From NCBI GenBank assembly GCA_964035015.1, contig OZ035997.1:64828404-64892403 (forward strand): a stretch of DNA of 64,000 bases, written 5' to 3'. Position numbers and translations under genes: made by a program. The notes under the pieces were generated by a model that was given only the letters and a program-made list of their open reading frames with translations, did no database searches and was not told the origin of the DNA. This document shows positions 33,505-45,768 of the stretch, one piece after another (the stretch's first letter is position 1; the number at the start of each line of letters is the position of its first letter). The DNA is from Corallium rubrum (lineage: Eukaryota > Cnidaria > Anthozoa > Scleralcyonacea > Coralliidae).

Positions 33505-34718
33505 ATAAATTCAACGTGAAACTCATTGTCTAATCCAATTTGCACTAATATCACCAAATCCCTCTACTATGATTGACAAATGAGAAATCTCATAAACTTG
33601 TGTATCGTGTATTACCAATGGTTGCAAACACTCGAGAACAACAAAAATCACTAGGCCTATTACTTCGTAATTTTCAATGTTCTCTCGTGTTTGTAAAACA
33701 TTCGAGAAAAAGAAAAATCACTCGGCCTGCAGCCTCCTGATTTTCATTATTCTCTCATGTTTTACAAACACTCGAGAACAATGAAAATTACTCGCTTAAC
33801 GACTCCGTGATTTTGTTGTCCTCTCGTATTTGTAACCCCTGGTAAAACACACACTCGTTAATGAAATATTACTTGATCGACACGAATTCATGCTTATGAA
33901 ATCCTTACCAATTCTTAACCAAATTCAACTAAAATTTTAAAGTACTTTTTGACAAACAGGCGTGTTGTGTATAAGCAGTGCTGAAACACAAATCGAAATA
34001 TATAGTATATCCGGAAGTCTAGCGGGTTTTTTATCTCGGACTCTATTATACACAAAGGTAATTTTAAGCTGCTAGCTTTCAATTCTACAATTGCAAAACA
34101 TGTATGCATAGGGAAGCCATGTATGTTATTATTTTTTTGCCACAATAAAGATTTATGTCACATATAAAGACATTGATTAAACTTGAATTTTCCTCATGAA
34201 TTATTAATGGCTTTTTGAAGACGAAATAAAGATATAGAAAGTACAGTCCCCGGGTGTTGATTATTGAACCAGCAACGAGTATAAGACCAAACGCAGGGTT
34301 TCTACTACAATGATGTAACTGAACTGCACGCGAAATGGAGAAGTTGAGAAGCCGATTCGCTTTGCCGAATTGAACGGAGAAAAAAATAGGTAAAAAGTCA
34401 ACTCTGAATATCGAAAAACAGTGAAAGGTATTTGCAACTACCGTAGTCAGCCATCTCAGCGTCTGGATCATGTTCAAAACATCGTTGGGCCGTAAAAAGC
34501 TACTCAGTGTGCATGAAAACTCCGAAAAAGAAAAGCAGCTTTTTCATCCGAAAAATATTCAGTTTGGATTTATGTTGAGAGCTCGTGGGCATTCTTCTCT
34601 ATTACTCTATTAGTATAGTTGGGTTTTTTTACCAAGTGCATGAGTTTATCAGGCAAGAATACAAGAGGTTAATTGATTTCTTTGGAAAGTTTTCATGGCG
34701 ATAACGTAATATAAACGA
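33505..34718. other. ACE intron 1, tandem and inverted short repeats
   Basis: 33620-33850 holds repeated ACACTCGAGAACAA / TTCTCTCGTGTTTG words in both orientations. The rest has no gene: the 130-codon minus-strand frame at 34085-34477 has no domain and repeat-like flanks. Confidence 0.45.
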
Positions 34719-34821
34719 CTTTTGTGGAAACACCACGTAAAATATTTGTTTGTTAAGGGTAAGAGTCAACAGGCCAAAAGCTTAGCAAATAAATCATTTT
34801 ACGTGGTGTTTCCACAAAACT
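34719..34821. repeat. Palindrome, GTGGAAACACC family, copy 2
   Basis: CTTTTGTGGAAACACCACGT ... mirrored by ACGTGGTGTTTCCACAAAA; same family as 27926-28047, and both share GCTTAGCAAATAAAT in the arm. Confidence 0.7.
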
Positions 34822-35261
34822 TATTTATAATACTTTCTTGTATTTGCACACAATTTTCTTTCGTTAAGTCGCATTTAAAATATGAACTGATCACACCTTT
34901 ATCGCTTTCCCTTAATTAACACTACTAATTCTGTCCAATTGCTTGTCAAGATGAGCTCAGTTTTCTGTGCTTGAAGAAATAAACCAGACAAAGACTGTTT
35001 GGAATAATAATGGCTATGTGCGTGAGCACAAAGCCGGTTTAAGTTTGTAATCAATTACGTAATAATTATTATGACAAAATATTAAGTAAATTAATTTAGA
35101 GTTGGCACAGAAAAGGTGGGAGTATTACAACGCCACAAGTCTCCTTGGCGTAAACGAGACAAACCCCACCCCATCGTGACAAGCAATCCACAGAAGGAAC
35201 TATGGACTATATATATACAACCCATGAAATTCGCATAAAATTAAGTAAGAGTAAATTAAAT
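34822..35261. other. Spacer before the DIRS-like element
   Basis: No gene or element end recognised. Confidence 0.35.
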
Positions 35262-36496
35262 TCATTTAAAGCAAACCATAATGCTCCATTTCTTGACGGC
35301 TAAGAAGCTCTTCTTGCCAGCTGACAAGTCTTGCCCCTGCGTCGACTTGTCGGACAACATCAGACCTAGCTGCGAACTGCGAGCCTTGCCCCTGCGTCGG
35401 CTCAACGGTGAACAGCTACAGACTGCAGACGTATATGAAAATAAATTCACCGTCAAGTCTTGCCCCTGCATTGACGTGATGGAAAACAAGTATAGTTTAA
35501 AGAGGATAATGCAGGAAATTTTTACAACCATCATCAATACCCGTTTTTTATCAGACTTGACCCAGCTAGGCACGCGAACCAAGACGGGTGTACGAATATA
35601 TTTTCGAAATGCGTCGGATTTCCAGCGACCCATCAGCCGTATTTGCGCATCTGAAAAGCCGCATTCCGCTGCGTAAGTCGCTGCACCAATTCGAAAGCTA
35701 TGGCCCTTATATTTGGATGAATCCAACCCACACCGCCGAAACACTAAGGCGAGATGGGTTGTGAATAGTTGCCGCGAAACAGCCTGGCCGTCAATGGTTC
35801 GAAAAAGTGGACCATCAGAATAGCCACGCTGAGAAAAATAGTGTAGTAGGATCTGCACTGGACAGATATCTGGACGACGAGTAAGAGTGATGGATACCCC
35901 AGGTTGATTATAGGAATGTTTGAAATTACAGAAAGTAATCTTCAAACCAGTTATAGCGCCAGAGTTGTCTACAACTTGAACAACCTGATTAAGATGAAGC
36001 ACGGACGTTGACCGAGGGCAACTCGGGATTTCACGGCCGACACGTAGAAATGCAAAAAATGCAGTTGTGCACATCGCCCGGAATAAATACGACCTGTACT
36101 GGCTTGAACATAATGACGATGTTCGTTCTAATATATATATTACGAAGGATAGGAAGTGTTACAGGCAAACGTGTATCAACACGTGAGCCAAGTTTCCATA
36201 TTCTTTCAACATTTCAAGGACCCAAAATACTTTAGTTGGGTCGTCAAAGCCAGCAAGTCGATGACAATAACCAAGAGCAGACACATATGTATTAGTTGTA
36301 GAGGGCGCGTAATTATGTTGAAACATATATAGGCTATAAATAGTCCTAAATGCGAAGGCGGTATAGGAAGATGAACGACAGCCGATTGAAAAACATTTTG
36401 AGAAAATTGGCTATAAAGTTTCCAAGCCCGGCGATAAGTAGGGATTGATGATGGCTGCAAACTAGATTTTAAGAGTTGGGATGTTATAGTGGCCAA
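35262..36496 (-). pseudogene. DIRS-like tyrosine recombinase, frameshifted
   Basis: The first part, MATITSQLLKSSLQPSSIP with YRRAWKLY, reads from 36496. The frame then shifts near 36330 and again before 36074. The catalytic half is intact: REIPSCPR, then HSFRIGAATYAAECGFSDA, LMGRW and FRKYIR, giving the His-x-x-Arg, Trp and Tyr of the tyrosine recombinase fold. In life it would integrate circular retroelement DNA. The extra C-terminal 70 residues look like read-through of terminal repeat sequence. Confidence 0.7.
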
Positions 36497-36599
36497 TTCT
36501 GTGGCAACAGATGGTCTGGTATAACTGTTGGTGACATGTGTACCCCCACCGGCGCTAGCTGTTTGAACTTCGAAACCTGTAATCGAGATAAAGGATCGC

Positions 36600-37041
36600 T
36601 AAGACATTATTGATACCCGGGATATGGCGTGAGCGAAATAAAATATTAAACTTCAAACAGGCAAGCACCAGTCAGCGAACAAAGATCATAACAGTTGGAT
36701 CACGTGAAGTTGCTTTGTTAATAATATCAACCAATGCCGCATTATCTGTAAAGAATGTGATACGCTGATTTCTCGTCCTATCGCCCCAAAGAAGTACACT
36801 AAGTACAATGGGGTAAAACTCTAAGATAGTGATACTCAAGTTTTCCACCGTGGTCGTGGAGGCCAAGCTGCGTAACACCATTCATTACTGGAAATGGCCC
36901 CGTAGCCCAAACTAGCCGCCGCATCAGTATAGAGATTCAAACTAGCCGAATCAAGCCATATATCACTAAGAAAAAACGCGCGTCCGTTAAAACCCGCTAT
37001 AAAAGACTGCCAAATCTCGAGGTCTGCCTTTACTGATTTAG
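36600..37041 (-). pseudogene. DIRS-like RNase H region, frameshifted
   Basis: KSVKADLEIWQSFIAGFNG at the 5' side, NLYTDAAASLGYGAI, then in another frame LEFYPIVLSVLLWG and ITFFTDNAALVDIINK, with further decayed sequence to about 36560. The Asp residues in YTDAA and FTDNAA fit RNase H. The 5' edge abuts the inserted Helitron-like copy 4. Confidence 0.65.
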
Positions 37042-38295
37042 TCCCCGAGCCGAGGGTGCTAATCTCGACACGCGTGGAGTTCACTTAGGCCACACGCGAA
37101 ATTATACGCAAGTGGGAAAGAAATTCTGCGAGATGTTTGTATATATATCAACAAATCCACAACTTTCGCAGTTCGGATAGCAGGGTACTGGTAACTCTTA
37201 CGACGAAGACCGTGGCCAAAGCTAGCCTGTAAAGAATTCTGCTCTGGTGTATTCTACTTAACTCGAGGCAAAACGATGAAGAAATCAGTTTGAAACAAAC
37301 GGCTTTTTAGATCTTGAAGAGAACTGAATGATGCCTGGTCACGGAAAAAGTAAGAAAGCGAAGGAGGAAAACAATCTGAGTTCTGAAAGAGTATAGACTG
37401 AATTGGCAGTGTTTATGGTGACAAAAGCAGAAGAAAGTTTAACGGTAGGAGATTCATATTTACCAGTTTAGCTGAGTCTTGAAAAAGAAAATCATGCAGT
37501 ATAAATAATATTCTTGTCTACAGTTGCCTTTGTACGCTAGGACGTGGCATTGTGTCTTTTCTTGGCCACAATTGTCTATTTTGAATGAAAATTTGTTATT
37601 TGGTTCATCTCGTTTCTTTTTTAATATTGACTTTGTATGCTCTTTCGGTGTGTCATCACATAGTTTGATATTGGTCAGTAATGTTGCTAGCTGTGTTGAT
37701 ATTTAATACCCGAAGAGACTCGACATATGAACGCTGTGTACATGTGTGGAAATACGTTACAGGCAATCGTGTTTTGTGTATTGCAAATTGCGTTTTCTAT
37801 CGGAGATTGGATTGTGTTTTGACTTTTGTCTGTGACCTGAATGTGTTTAGACGGCGGCTTTAGATCTTAGCACTGCATGTGACAACCTGCGCGTGATTTT
37901 GCAGTAGCCCGAGTGAACGCCTGACCAGGCGTCTTGTTTAACAATTAGATTATGAGCTCGAAATTTCTATGAGTGAATAGTTGACGAGAGCGGAGCTCGA
38001 GTCAACTATCATCTCATAGAAATTGAGAGCGAATAATCTAATTGTTTTAGTAGAAACTAACTTGTGTACCTTAGTTCGTCCAAATTATTTCAAAAAACGA
38101 AGGATAACCATTGTTTCTGTGTGAAAACCAAGGCAAAACAATCTTTCACTCCTCCTGTCCTCCATGTTGTTTTACTGCATGGCCGCGCGAGTACTGGTAC
38201 TCAATTTGCTACTCGCTATCTATTGACGAATAGATGTCGAGTAGAGTAGCCAATCAGATTGCAGCATTTGCAATAGAATACTAGTAAGTTTCTAC

Positions 38296-38356
<61 letters not shown>

Positions 38357-39443
38357 GTCGTAGGGTGTCATGCGGTAAGAATTGTTGTACTGGTGACTGA
38401 CAATGAAGCACCACAAAATTTTAAACTAAATCTATGGCTATATTTTGCGAAACGAAAGAAACGAAATGGAGCCCGCTCCACAAAAACAACAAACGGCGGC
38501 GGTTTAATATATGTTGAAGAGAAACCAGAAAACCTGAAGATACTAAAGACACTAAATGCTGTATGGTAAACAAAATGTCGATCTGAATTGGCAGTGTTTG
38601 TGGTAACTCAGGTAGAGGATTTGTTTATTTATTTTGCTGATTGGATTCATTGTATTAAGTTCCAAGACCGGCAATACGTTTAAATAAAAGCCCTTTTATA
38701 GTCACTCGTCCGTTAAACTTAATCCAGCATCTATTATATAAAGTTTAATACATTGTGTTGTTTTAATGTTTTCGCTTAAACCTAAATAATATACAGCTCC
38801 ACTTATATACGTGCTTACCTTTTTAAAAACTTGCAAAACTTATCTGGACGTGGTGTTTTTCATTGACTGTGTATATGCACTTCTTATTATTTATAATACT
38901 CATGGGCCGACTTTGCCGATTTTCTAGGCAGTATTTCCAAATTTTCGCCAGAAACGTTGTCTGTTTAATATTTCTTTCTGGAATCCGATTCTACTGAATT
39001 GTTTTTATCTCAGACTTTATATTATAAATGTAGTTTTGGAGCTGTTAACTTTTAATTCTGCCTTTACAAACATGTATGCAGAACAGCAGAGGGAAGCCAT
39101 TTAAAGACTTGCTAAAAATAATTCCCTTGGAAACCTATAAACAATGAATATATGTTTTACAGCTATAGTTCAATTAATGAAACCTAAGTTTTGCTTTCAT
39201 ATGTTCAATTTTCAAATCAGAAATCTGAAAGTAAACAGTTAGTCACCCTATAAATGCATATCAGGAGGGCTTTAATATTTTAATCAGGGTGTGTGTGTTT
39301 CAAAAATACATATAAAATTTAAAGATGATCTGTGTGTCATTAATACAACAAAAACAGAAATTAGGGGAGGGGAGGGCGGGCGGAGTGGGGTTAAAAAATG
39401 CATATAAAGCAGGCGAGGGGTTGTTGCATTCATGTATTTCTAG
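37042..39443 (+). mobile_element. Helitron-like element, copy 4, inserted in DIRS
   Basis: Begins TCCCCGAGCCGAGGG and ends CATGTATTTCTAG followed by T. Removing it joins the DIRS protein in frame as HFIRL-TKSVKADLEIW, so the insertion was exact and left no duplication. The 5' neighbour is G here instead of A. It contains a foldback element (37940-38298), an AT microsatellite (38299-38355) and G-rich sequence near 39365. Body words match copy 3. Confidence 0.7.
37940..38298. mobile_element. Small hairpin-tipped element, possible Crypton relative
   Basis: 37940-38046 is a palindrome (AACAATTAGATTAT outside, ATAATCTAATTGTT inside). It is followed at once by the inverted end TTAGTAGAAACT, whose perfect mate AGTTTCTACTAA closes the element at 38287-38298. 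CCAATCAG lies at 38250. The tip (AACAATTA) and end (TTAGTAnAAA) resemble those of the recombinase-coding element at 45406-47340. Confidence 0.6.
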
Positions 39444-40638
39444 TAAGGCGAATAAAGTGATGAGCGGACTTCACACCCTTAGTTAGATCAATGAGACGAC
39501 GCAAGAAGGCCCGTCCAGGGACAACCACTGAGCATGCAAAATTAAAATAAACCAGTTAAAGATTGAATTTCACGTAAAGAGACCTTTTTGCGGCGTCTAA
39601 ATGACGAGATTAAAAATATGCATTTCTCAGTTTTATCGGCTGGTAAACGGGCCTCCATGCGCAGGGTGTCTAGCTCGATGCCGGCAAACGAAATAATATT
39701 TTGTGGACCGACGGTTTTTTCCGGCACCATAGGTACGCCCAAGTAATCACATAACGAAAGAAAGCAGCAAAGTTAATGCGGCATTGGTGATAAGAACTAG
39801 CTGCAATAAGATAATCATCAAGTATGTGGATGAGATTCGATATCTTTAGATGTTTCCTAGCAACCCATTCGAGAGCAGTGCTAAACATTTCAAAAGTGCG
39901 ACAGGAAGACGCGCAGCCCATTGGCATAGCGCGGTCATAATAGTATTTTCCCTGCCAGGAAATACCTAGGAGATCATAATCTGAAGGCTGAATCGGGATA
40001 ATCCGAAAAGCACTCTCAATATCTGTTTTGGCCAAAAAACTACCTCGTCTTGTTCGTTTGATTAATGCAATTGCATCGTCCACCCTGGCGTAAGTGACTG
40101 TTGTGTGCTCTTGAGCAATACCGTCATTAACAGAATCACCATTTGGGAACGACAGATGATGAATCAAACGATATTCCCCAAAGGCCTTCTTTGGAACAAC
40201 ACCCAAAGGTGACACACGGAAATTGTCGAAAGGAGGTTGATCAAAAGGGCCAGCGAGTCTATTGGCAGCCAACTCCTTCGAAAGTTTAGCACTAACAATC
40301 TCAGGGTTTTGTTGCGCGGACAAGAGGTTTTTCGCAAAATATGAGGTACGTGAACCTTCAAAATGAAGGGGAAAACCAAACTTAAAACCATAATACAAAG
40401 ACGAAGTCAATCTCGAATCGTATCCACATAGTAAGGGTAATAACTTATCAATTTGAACTGGTGTTGGTAGGTCGAGACTTGGCCGCGGATGGCGATGGTT
40501 TGCTGAGAGGCCGTGAGGAACGAAAAGTACATCGAATTGACGGGTGTACTGCACCACATTTGTGGCATTGATGTTTGAAATTGCAGCCTTGGCAATCAAA
40601 CCCTCGATGAAATTTCCGGCAAAACCCTTTAGGAACAA
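39444..40638 (-). pseudogene. DIRS-like reverse transcriptase, frameshifted
   Basis: Intact from about 40638 to 39770: GPFDQPPFDNFRVSPLGVVPK, KTDIESAFRIIPIQ, RAMPMGCASSCRTFE and the active-site ILDDYL. A one-base loss near 39767 moves the frame, after which LGVPMVPEKTVGP and FAGIELDTLRMEARLPADK follow; another shift near 39550 precedes VVVPGRAFLRRLIDLTKGV. It ends at the Helitron-like insertion. Confidence 0.75.
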
Positions 40639-41053
40639 ATGGTCTGGCTAGAGTAGACTGAAAACTATTGCGAGCAGCCTGAGGTTTTGGAGGCCGCGAA
40701 TTATTGAAGTGTTGCGCACGAATCCACAGTTCCCAATGAGTTGTACCCCAAGGCATCCCAGCTGGGTTGTTTTGATGCAAGAAACGAAATTGCGTGTCGT
40801 AAAATCGCCAATCGCCACCGCGCGCGGCCAAGTCCCGAACCACTTCGCCGTATTTCATTAACGCTGGCGCTTCCATGGGATATTTACCCGTGTAAACCTC
40901 AACGAAAATCTGAAACGCGGATGTCCATGTTTCAATGTTGGAAATTTGCCGGGTTTTTTGAGTTGGTTCCAAAGATAAATTAGGCATCGAGGAACCTGTT
41001 TCAGCGCTCAAAGACAAGTGATACCGGATATCACCTGTCCCCAAGCTAAGCAA
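40448..41053 (-). CDS. DIRS-like gag-type ORF with zinc knuckle
   Basis: About 200 residues, overlapping the start of the RT frame. It has a C-rich segment, CQGCNFKHQCHKCGAVHPS, close to a CCHC knuckle, and a region (WTSAFQIFVEVYTGKYP, GGDWRFYDTQFRFL) typical of the first ORF of DIRS-like elements. It probably binds nucleic acid. The upstream start is not defined by an ATG I can defend. Confidence 0.55.
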   Translation of the reverse strand: MLSLGTGDIRYHLSLSAETGSSMPNLSLEPTQKTRQISNIETWTSAFQIFVEVYTGKYPMEAPALMKYGEVVRDLAARGGDWRFYDTQFRFLHQNNPAGMPWGTTHWELWIRAQHFNNSRPPKPQAARNSFQSTLARPFVPKGFCRKFHRGFDCQGCNFKHQCHKCGAVHPSIRCTFRSSRPLSKPSPSAAKSRPTNTSSN

Positions 41054-42600
41054 TAAGCCAAAAAGGCCAAAGGGGTGTACGGAAATTTTTCCGCTGGGGG
41101 GTGGGTGGGGGTATGACTAGTTATTAATACCCACAATAGATCTTTTTCGGGATTTTCGATAAATAAAACGTGAGGTGCAAAAATGACTGTTTCGCCCAAT
41201 ATCAGGGCTCATCAGCATGCCTAGAAAACACATAATACCACACGGCAAGCTTGTGATTCCAACATGGACAGCCTTTGGAAGGCCGAAAAAGAGCAAACTG
41301 GTTTTAAATCAATTTATTTAAATAAATTATTATCAAATCACAATTTATCACATCTGAACTAGAGATCGTATTACACCAAGCCATGTCAACAAGACCAGAC
41401 ACTGACACAGTCCATATACATTACGTGGATAATAGATATCCAAATCAAAATCTTAAACTAATATCAGGAGACAAAAAGCATAAACAAAATGCCTACACTA
41501 CAGTATATATTGGTTCGGCTGGGTTCGCGGTATATAAGTGAAATATTTAATATTAATAAACTTTTGACCGCAGCCGTAATATGCTAATTTCATAAACGAT
41601 CATGCCAGCCGGTCATGGCGCACAGATTGTTCGGTTAATACAAGTCCAAAACTATTATAATAAGAGTCAAATTTAGTCAAAACAGAATATATTTACGTTA
41701 TGGCTGTACAAGACTTGTTTTTCCTTTCTCGAACATACTTCGGGATGAAAGATTCGGCACCAAAATTTCTACTGAGGCAGAATTAGCTCGTGTTGTTGAT
41801 AGCACTCAACAGCTCTTCAACGGAACTCTTCGGCAAAGCGTCGATTCGCTTCATCAGATCAGCGTAAACATCTTGAAGATATGGCCGATCGTTTCTCTCA
41901 AACGCGGACTGCACAGTCTCGTAAATACTACAAGACATTGCAGTATATTCACTATTTCGCTTTTATATTTCTGTGGCACTTGAAATTGAACCTTCGCCGC
42001 TTCGCGTTCAAGATGCGATCAGAAGGCTGATGCATATGATCGATCAAAAAATGTAGCCAATGAGAATTCAGATATTTTTTTGAATTAGCCAATCGGGTAG
42101 CTTGTATACGAGCCCCTGATCCACAAACCGATCAGAACTCCCCACAGATCGATCAAAAAGCAAATTGGCCAATCGGATGGCTGAAATCAGACTACAGAGC
42201 GATCAAAACTCACGCGCAAGACCGCTGTTCTGTGACTTGATATATTATATCGAAGGCCTTGCCGCTGTATGAAACTTGATAACTGGACTACAAATTTTGA
42301 ATATTAATGTCTTTGCTATGGACTGCAGTTTGAATTAATTAACTTAATTAATTAACTGCGCAATTTTTCTATCTGCGCAACGCGCAGATATATTGCTATC
42401 GTGTTGTGTGTTTGTGTGTTTGTGTGTTTGTGTGCGAGTTAACTTTTTGGTGTAACCGCTGACCTGTAATGTGTGCAGTAGTGTGACTGTTTATATTTCC
42501 TCGCCATGTTGTATGAACTACGGAGTGAGACGAAGAACAACATTATTTTCGAAGAAAGTCAATTGCAATGCTGTATGATTGGAGTAGTATGATTCAGGGA
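41054..42600. other. Repeat-rich spacer
   Basis: 41197-41290 shares CTCATCAGCATGCCTAG with 44398-44416. A CTGCGCAACGCGCAG hairpin lies near 42376-42390. Three GCCAAT words (42055, 42090, 42166) precede the exon at 41697-41938. Confidence 0.4.
41697..41938 (-). pseudogene. Transposon-type first exon, copy 1, with stop
   Basis: MSCSIYETVQSAFERNDRPY then DVYADLMKRIDALPKSSVEE, a TAA at about 41785, then FGAESFIPKYVRERKNKS. Spacing and residues resemble the exon at 47485-47733 (MATMQERVRSALIRKDEA ... AEIFIPDYAKQS). No known domain. Probably the N terminus of a transposon protein. Confidence 0.4.
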
Positions 42601-42609
42601 TACTTTAAA

Positions 42610-43440
42610 ATGATTGCGTTTGACCGTACGCCAAGTAAATAGCGTAACAATGCAATTTGATATTTGCGCTCATGTCCGTTCAAATAGCCTTTTCTCCGTT
42701 GTTATTCTATACCATGTTCTCTAATTCACATATGTTGTACAGAATTTAACGCTCTATCTAACCGTACAAGTTTCCCAAATGGCACAAACCTACAGACGAT
42801 TGATTTACTTTAAATATGACCGCGTTCGACCGTACGCCAAGTAAATAGCGTAATAATTCAATTTGATATTTGCGCTCATCTCAGTTCAAATATATTTTTC
42901 TCCGTTGCAATTCTATACGATTTTTCTAATTCACATATGTTGTACAGAATTTAACGCTCTATCTAACCGTGCAAGTTTCCCAAATGGCACAAACCTACAG
43001 ACGATTGATTTACTTTAAATATGATCGCGTTTGACCGTACGCCAAGTAAATAGCGTAATAATGCAATTTGATATTTGCGCTCATGTCAGTTCAAATAGAC
43101 TTTTCGCCGTTGTTATTCTATACCATGTTCTCTAATTCACATATGTTCATTGTTGTACAGAATTTAACGCTCTATCTAACCGTACAAGTTTCCCAAATAG
43201 GACAAACGTACAGACGATTGATTTACTTTAAATATGACCACGTTCGCCCGTACGCCATCAAGTAAATAGCGTAATAATGCAATTTGATATTTGCGCTCAT
43301 GTCAGTTCAAATAGCCTTTTCTCCGTTGTTATTCTATACCATGTTCTCTAATTCACATATGTTGTACAGAATTTAACGCTCTATCTAACTGTAGAAGTTT
43401 CGTGAATGGCACCAACCTACAGACGATTCAGGGGTATACT
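42610..43440. repeat. Satellite, about 205-215 bp unit, about four copies
   Basis: Repeats of GACCGTACGCCAAGTAAATA, CACATATGTTGTACAGAATT and CTACAGACGATTGATTTACT starting near 42619, 42824, 43026 and 43240. Confidence 0.85.
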
Positions 43441-43924
43441 TCAAACACGCGGTATCCGGCTCAACTGCAGTGAAGATATATCCCAATACGTTTGTTATCT
43501 TATTAGATGTCGCTAAAATCTTATAAGATGTTGTACGCAGATAATGTACGCATTGCGTACCTTTTGTTACCTTAGTCGCGTGATCGGTTTGACTACCCCT
43601 AGATCCGCCCCTGGGTGGCAGGCATGGTTCTGAAAGAAAAAAACTAAACCAAAACGGGGACGGGCAAGGCAAGTGAGTAATCATAATTTTCACATAGACA
43701 TAGTAACCATAATGTTCACACAGACATAGCGACAAACACATAACACAGAAACTGAACAAGGCAGCAGGATAATCATGGCATACAAGGATGGTAGCCGCCA
43801 GGGGCGGATCTAGGAATTTTTCTGACTTAGTCAAAGTTATGGTCCACATATCTAGGGGGGTCCGGGGGCATGCCCCCCCGGAAAATTTTTGAAATTTGGG
43901 TGTCTGAAATGGCATTTCCTGCAT

Positions 43925-45405
43925 TCTGACAACACTTTTAAAGAAAATCTAAAGTTTAAAATTGTGTCTTTAATAGCACATTTTATCACTTTTTTGAAGA
44001 AAATTTTTGTCCAAACTGAAAAAATGGTTTTGCATATAATTATTTTTATCATTGTCTGAATGACCTTTTTGTTAGTTAGTAACTGTATAACTTTCCCCAA
44101 AAACAATAATTATAAATGGGGTAACATTTTCATATCAAAATTTCCAAATCTGAGATTCCAGCAATGCCATTTTCTGCATTCTAGGGCACTCTTGCAGGGC
44201 AAAATGCAAGTGTCTCAATGCACATTTTTAATAATCACTACCATCTTTTTCAAGAAGTGTTGCCATTTTATTTCATCTTAATTTGATAGGGATAAAAATA
44301 TCTCATTATACATGTACGTCATGCAATTGCTTCAACCTAAAACAGATTACAAACAAAACTAATGACCATAAGTCAGACTGTTTTGCTCCATGTCAGAGCT
44401 CATCAGCATGCCTAGGAAACATTGGAAACACCTTGCTGATGTAGCCAATGATTCTGACATGGGCGGCTTGGCCAATGGACAGGGCCTTCGGACCAGTTCT
44501 TGAAATTTCTTTGTAGTTCATCACCATTCAAACCACCTTGCTTCACAGATTGAATATCGTGTGTAATTAAATGCTGATTATTAAGTAAGCAAACCCTTGC
44601 TGAACAAAAGCATGAAGAAATCCCCTGAAAACCACCCCTCCAGTCTGAGGAATATTTGTTCAGTATATGTAGTTAGGAAATAGAAAGTAAATAAGAACCT
44701 TATATGTTACATTTACTAATGTCTTGTCTTGTCGATGACTTCACAGTGACAGTATCCCTGGCATGGGAGGCTAGGGTGTACTATCACATGCCCAAGGTGA
44801 ATACCCAGACTAGTGGAGGGAAGGAGTCACCTTACTTCTCCATTCTAGGCTGCCATAAGCAGAGCCTAACCACTGCCCAAATAATAAGAAACATGTATGT
44901 AATAAGGAAAGTGAAACAGATTTTTATCTGTTTAGTCATTAAGTCATCAAGTTTATTTATTCAATTATTTTAAGTTAATTTTAGGTTAATTGTTTAGTTA
45001 TATTAGGAATATCACCCATTGGTACAACCCTTACATGTACATGTACCACAAAAATTGCCCTCCACAAGTCAAATGAACAAAAGACAGCAAAGATAACACA
45101 CTCCCCTCCTCTTCACAATGACAAACAAGAATTTCAGACAGGGAATACAGTAACCTACTGTATGTATATAGTAGGTGCAGTGTAATATTTCATAATATTA
45201 TGTTACATTATTAATAAAAATCTGAAATGTAATATAATACATGTATATATAATAATAAATATAAATCTGAAATATACAAAACAAAATGTGCACTGCAGAT
45301 AATAATGGACTGTTAAAACTAGGGATAACTGGGATTGCAACTTAGAAAACTAATTCAATCCTCCTTTTATCCCTGGCAAAAACATCAATGACCTTTTCAA
45401 TATTT
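43925..45405. other. hAT element left interior
   Basis: No recognisable transposase exon. It contains the CTCATCAGCATGCCTAG repeat at 44398 and AT-rich sequence. Confidence 0.4.
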
Positions 45406-45768
45406 AACAATTATTCGCCGAAGGCGAAGTGAATATCGGTGAATAATAACCGAGACGAAGTCGAGGTTATTATTCACCGATATTCACTGAGCCTGAGGTG
45501 AATAATTGTTTTAGTATAAATACACAGGTGATTATTTGAAAAAATTAAAAATATGCACATTAATTTCAATAAACAGAATATTTTAATAAATTTAAAAGCG
45601 GCATGCGTGATAATGAAGGCGCACGCAGCCATCGATCACGTGAAGATCGAAGTCGAACAGACATTTTTAAACATTCAACCAGATCAGTGCACTCAACTGT
45701 CAATTTCTTCGTAAACAATGCTAAACATGGCAATATTGAACGTTCAAACAGTCTACAAATGCAAAAAA

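Larger units (their letters stand above)
35262..41053 (-). mobile_element. DIRS-like retroelement, decayed and interrupted
   Basis: Minus-strand order: CCHC-containing gag-like ORF, reverse transcriptase, RNase H, tyrosine recombinase, which is the DIRS/Ngaro order. The element is split at 37042-39443 by a Helitron-like insertion and has several frameshifts. Near its 3' side the word TTGCCCCTGC occurs three times with GTCGACT-like continuations (35331-35480), possibly part of the split terminal repeats typical of the group. Outer ends are not resolved. Confidence 0.75.

Noticed and set aside
34085..34477. 130-codon minus-strand frame
   Set aside because: No domain, no partner exons, composition like the surrounding AT-rich intron.
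37042..39443. 3 bp AGT target duplication around the DIRS insertion
   Set aside because: AGT at the right edge is constant in all four copies (TTTCTAGT), while the left flanks differ, so it belongs to the element end plus the T target base.
43385..43924. 179-codon minus-strand frame across the hAT end
   Set aside because: It runs through satellite, a hAT end fragment and the new hAT end; no domain, so open by chance.
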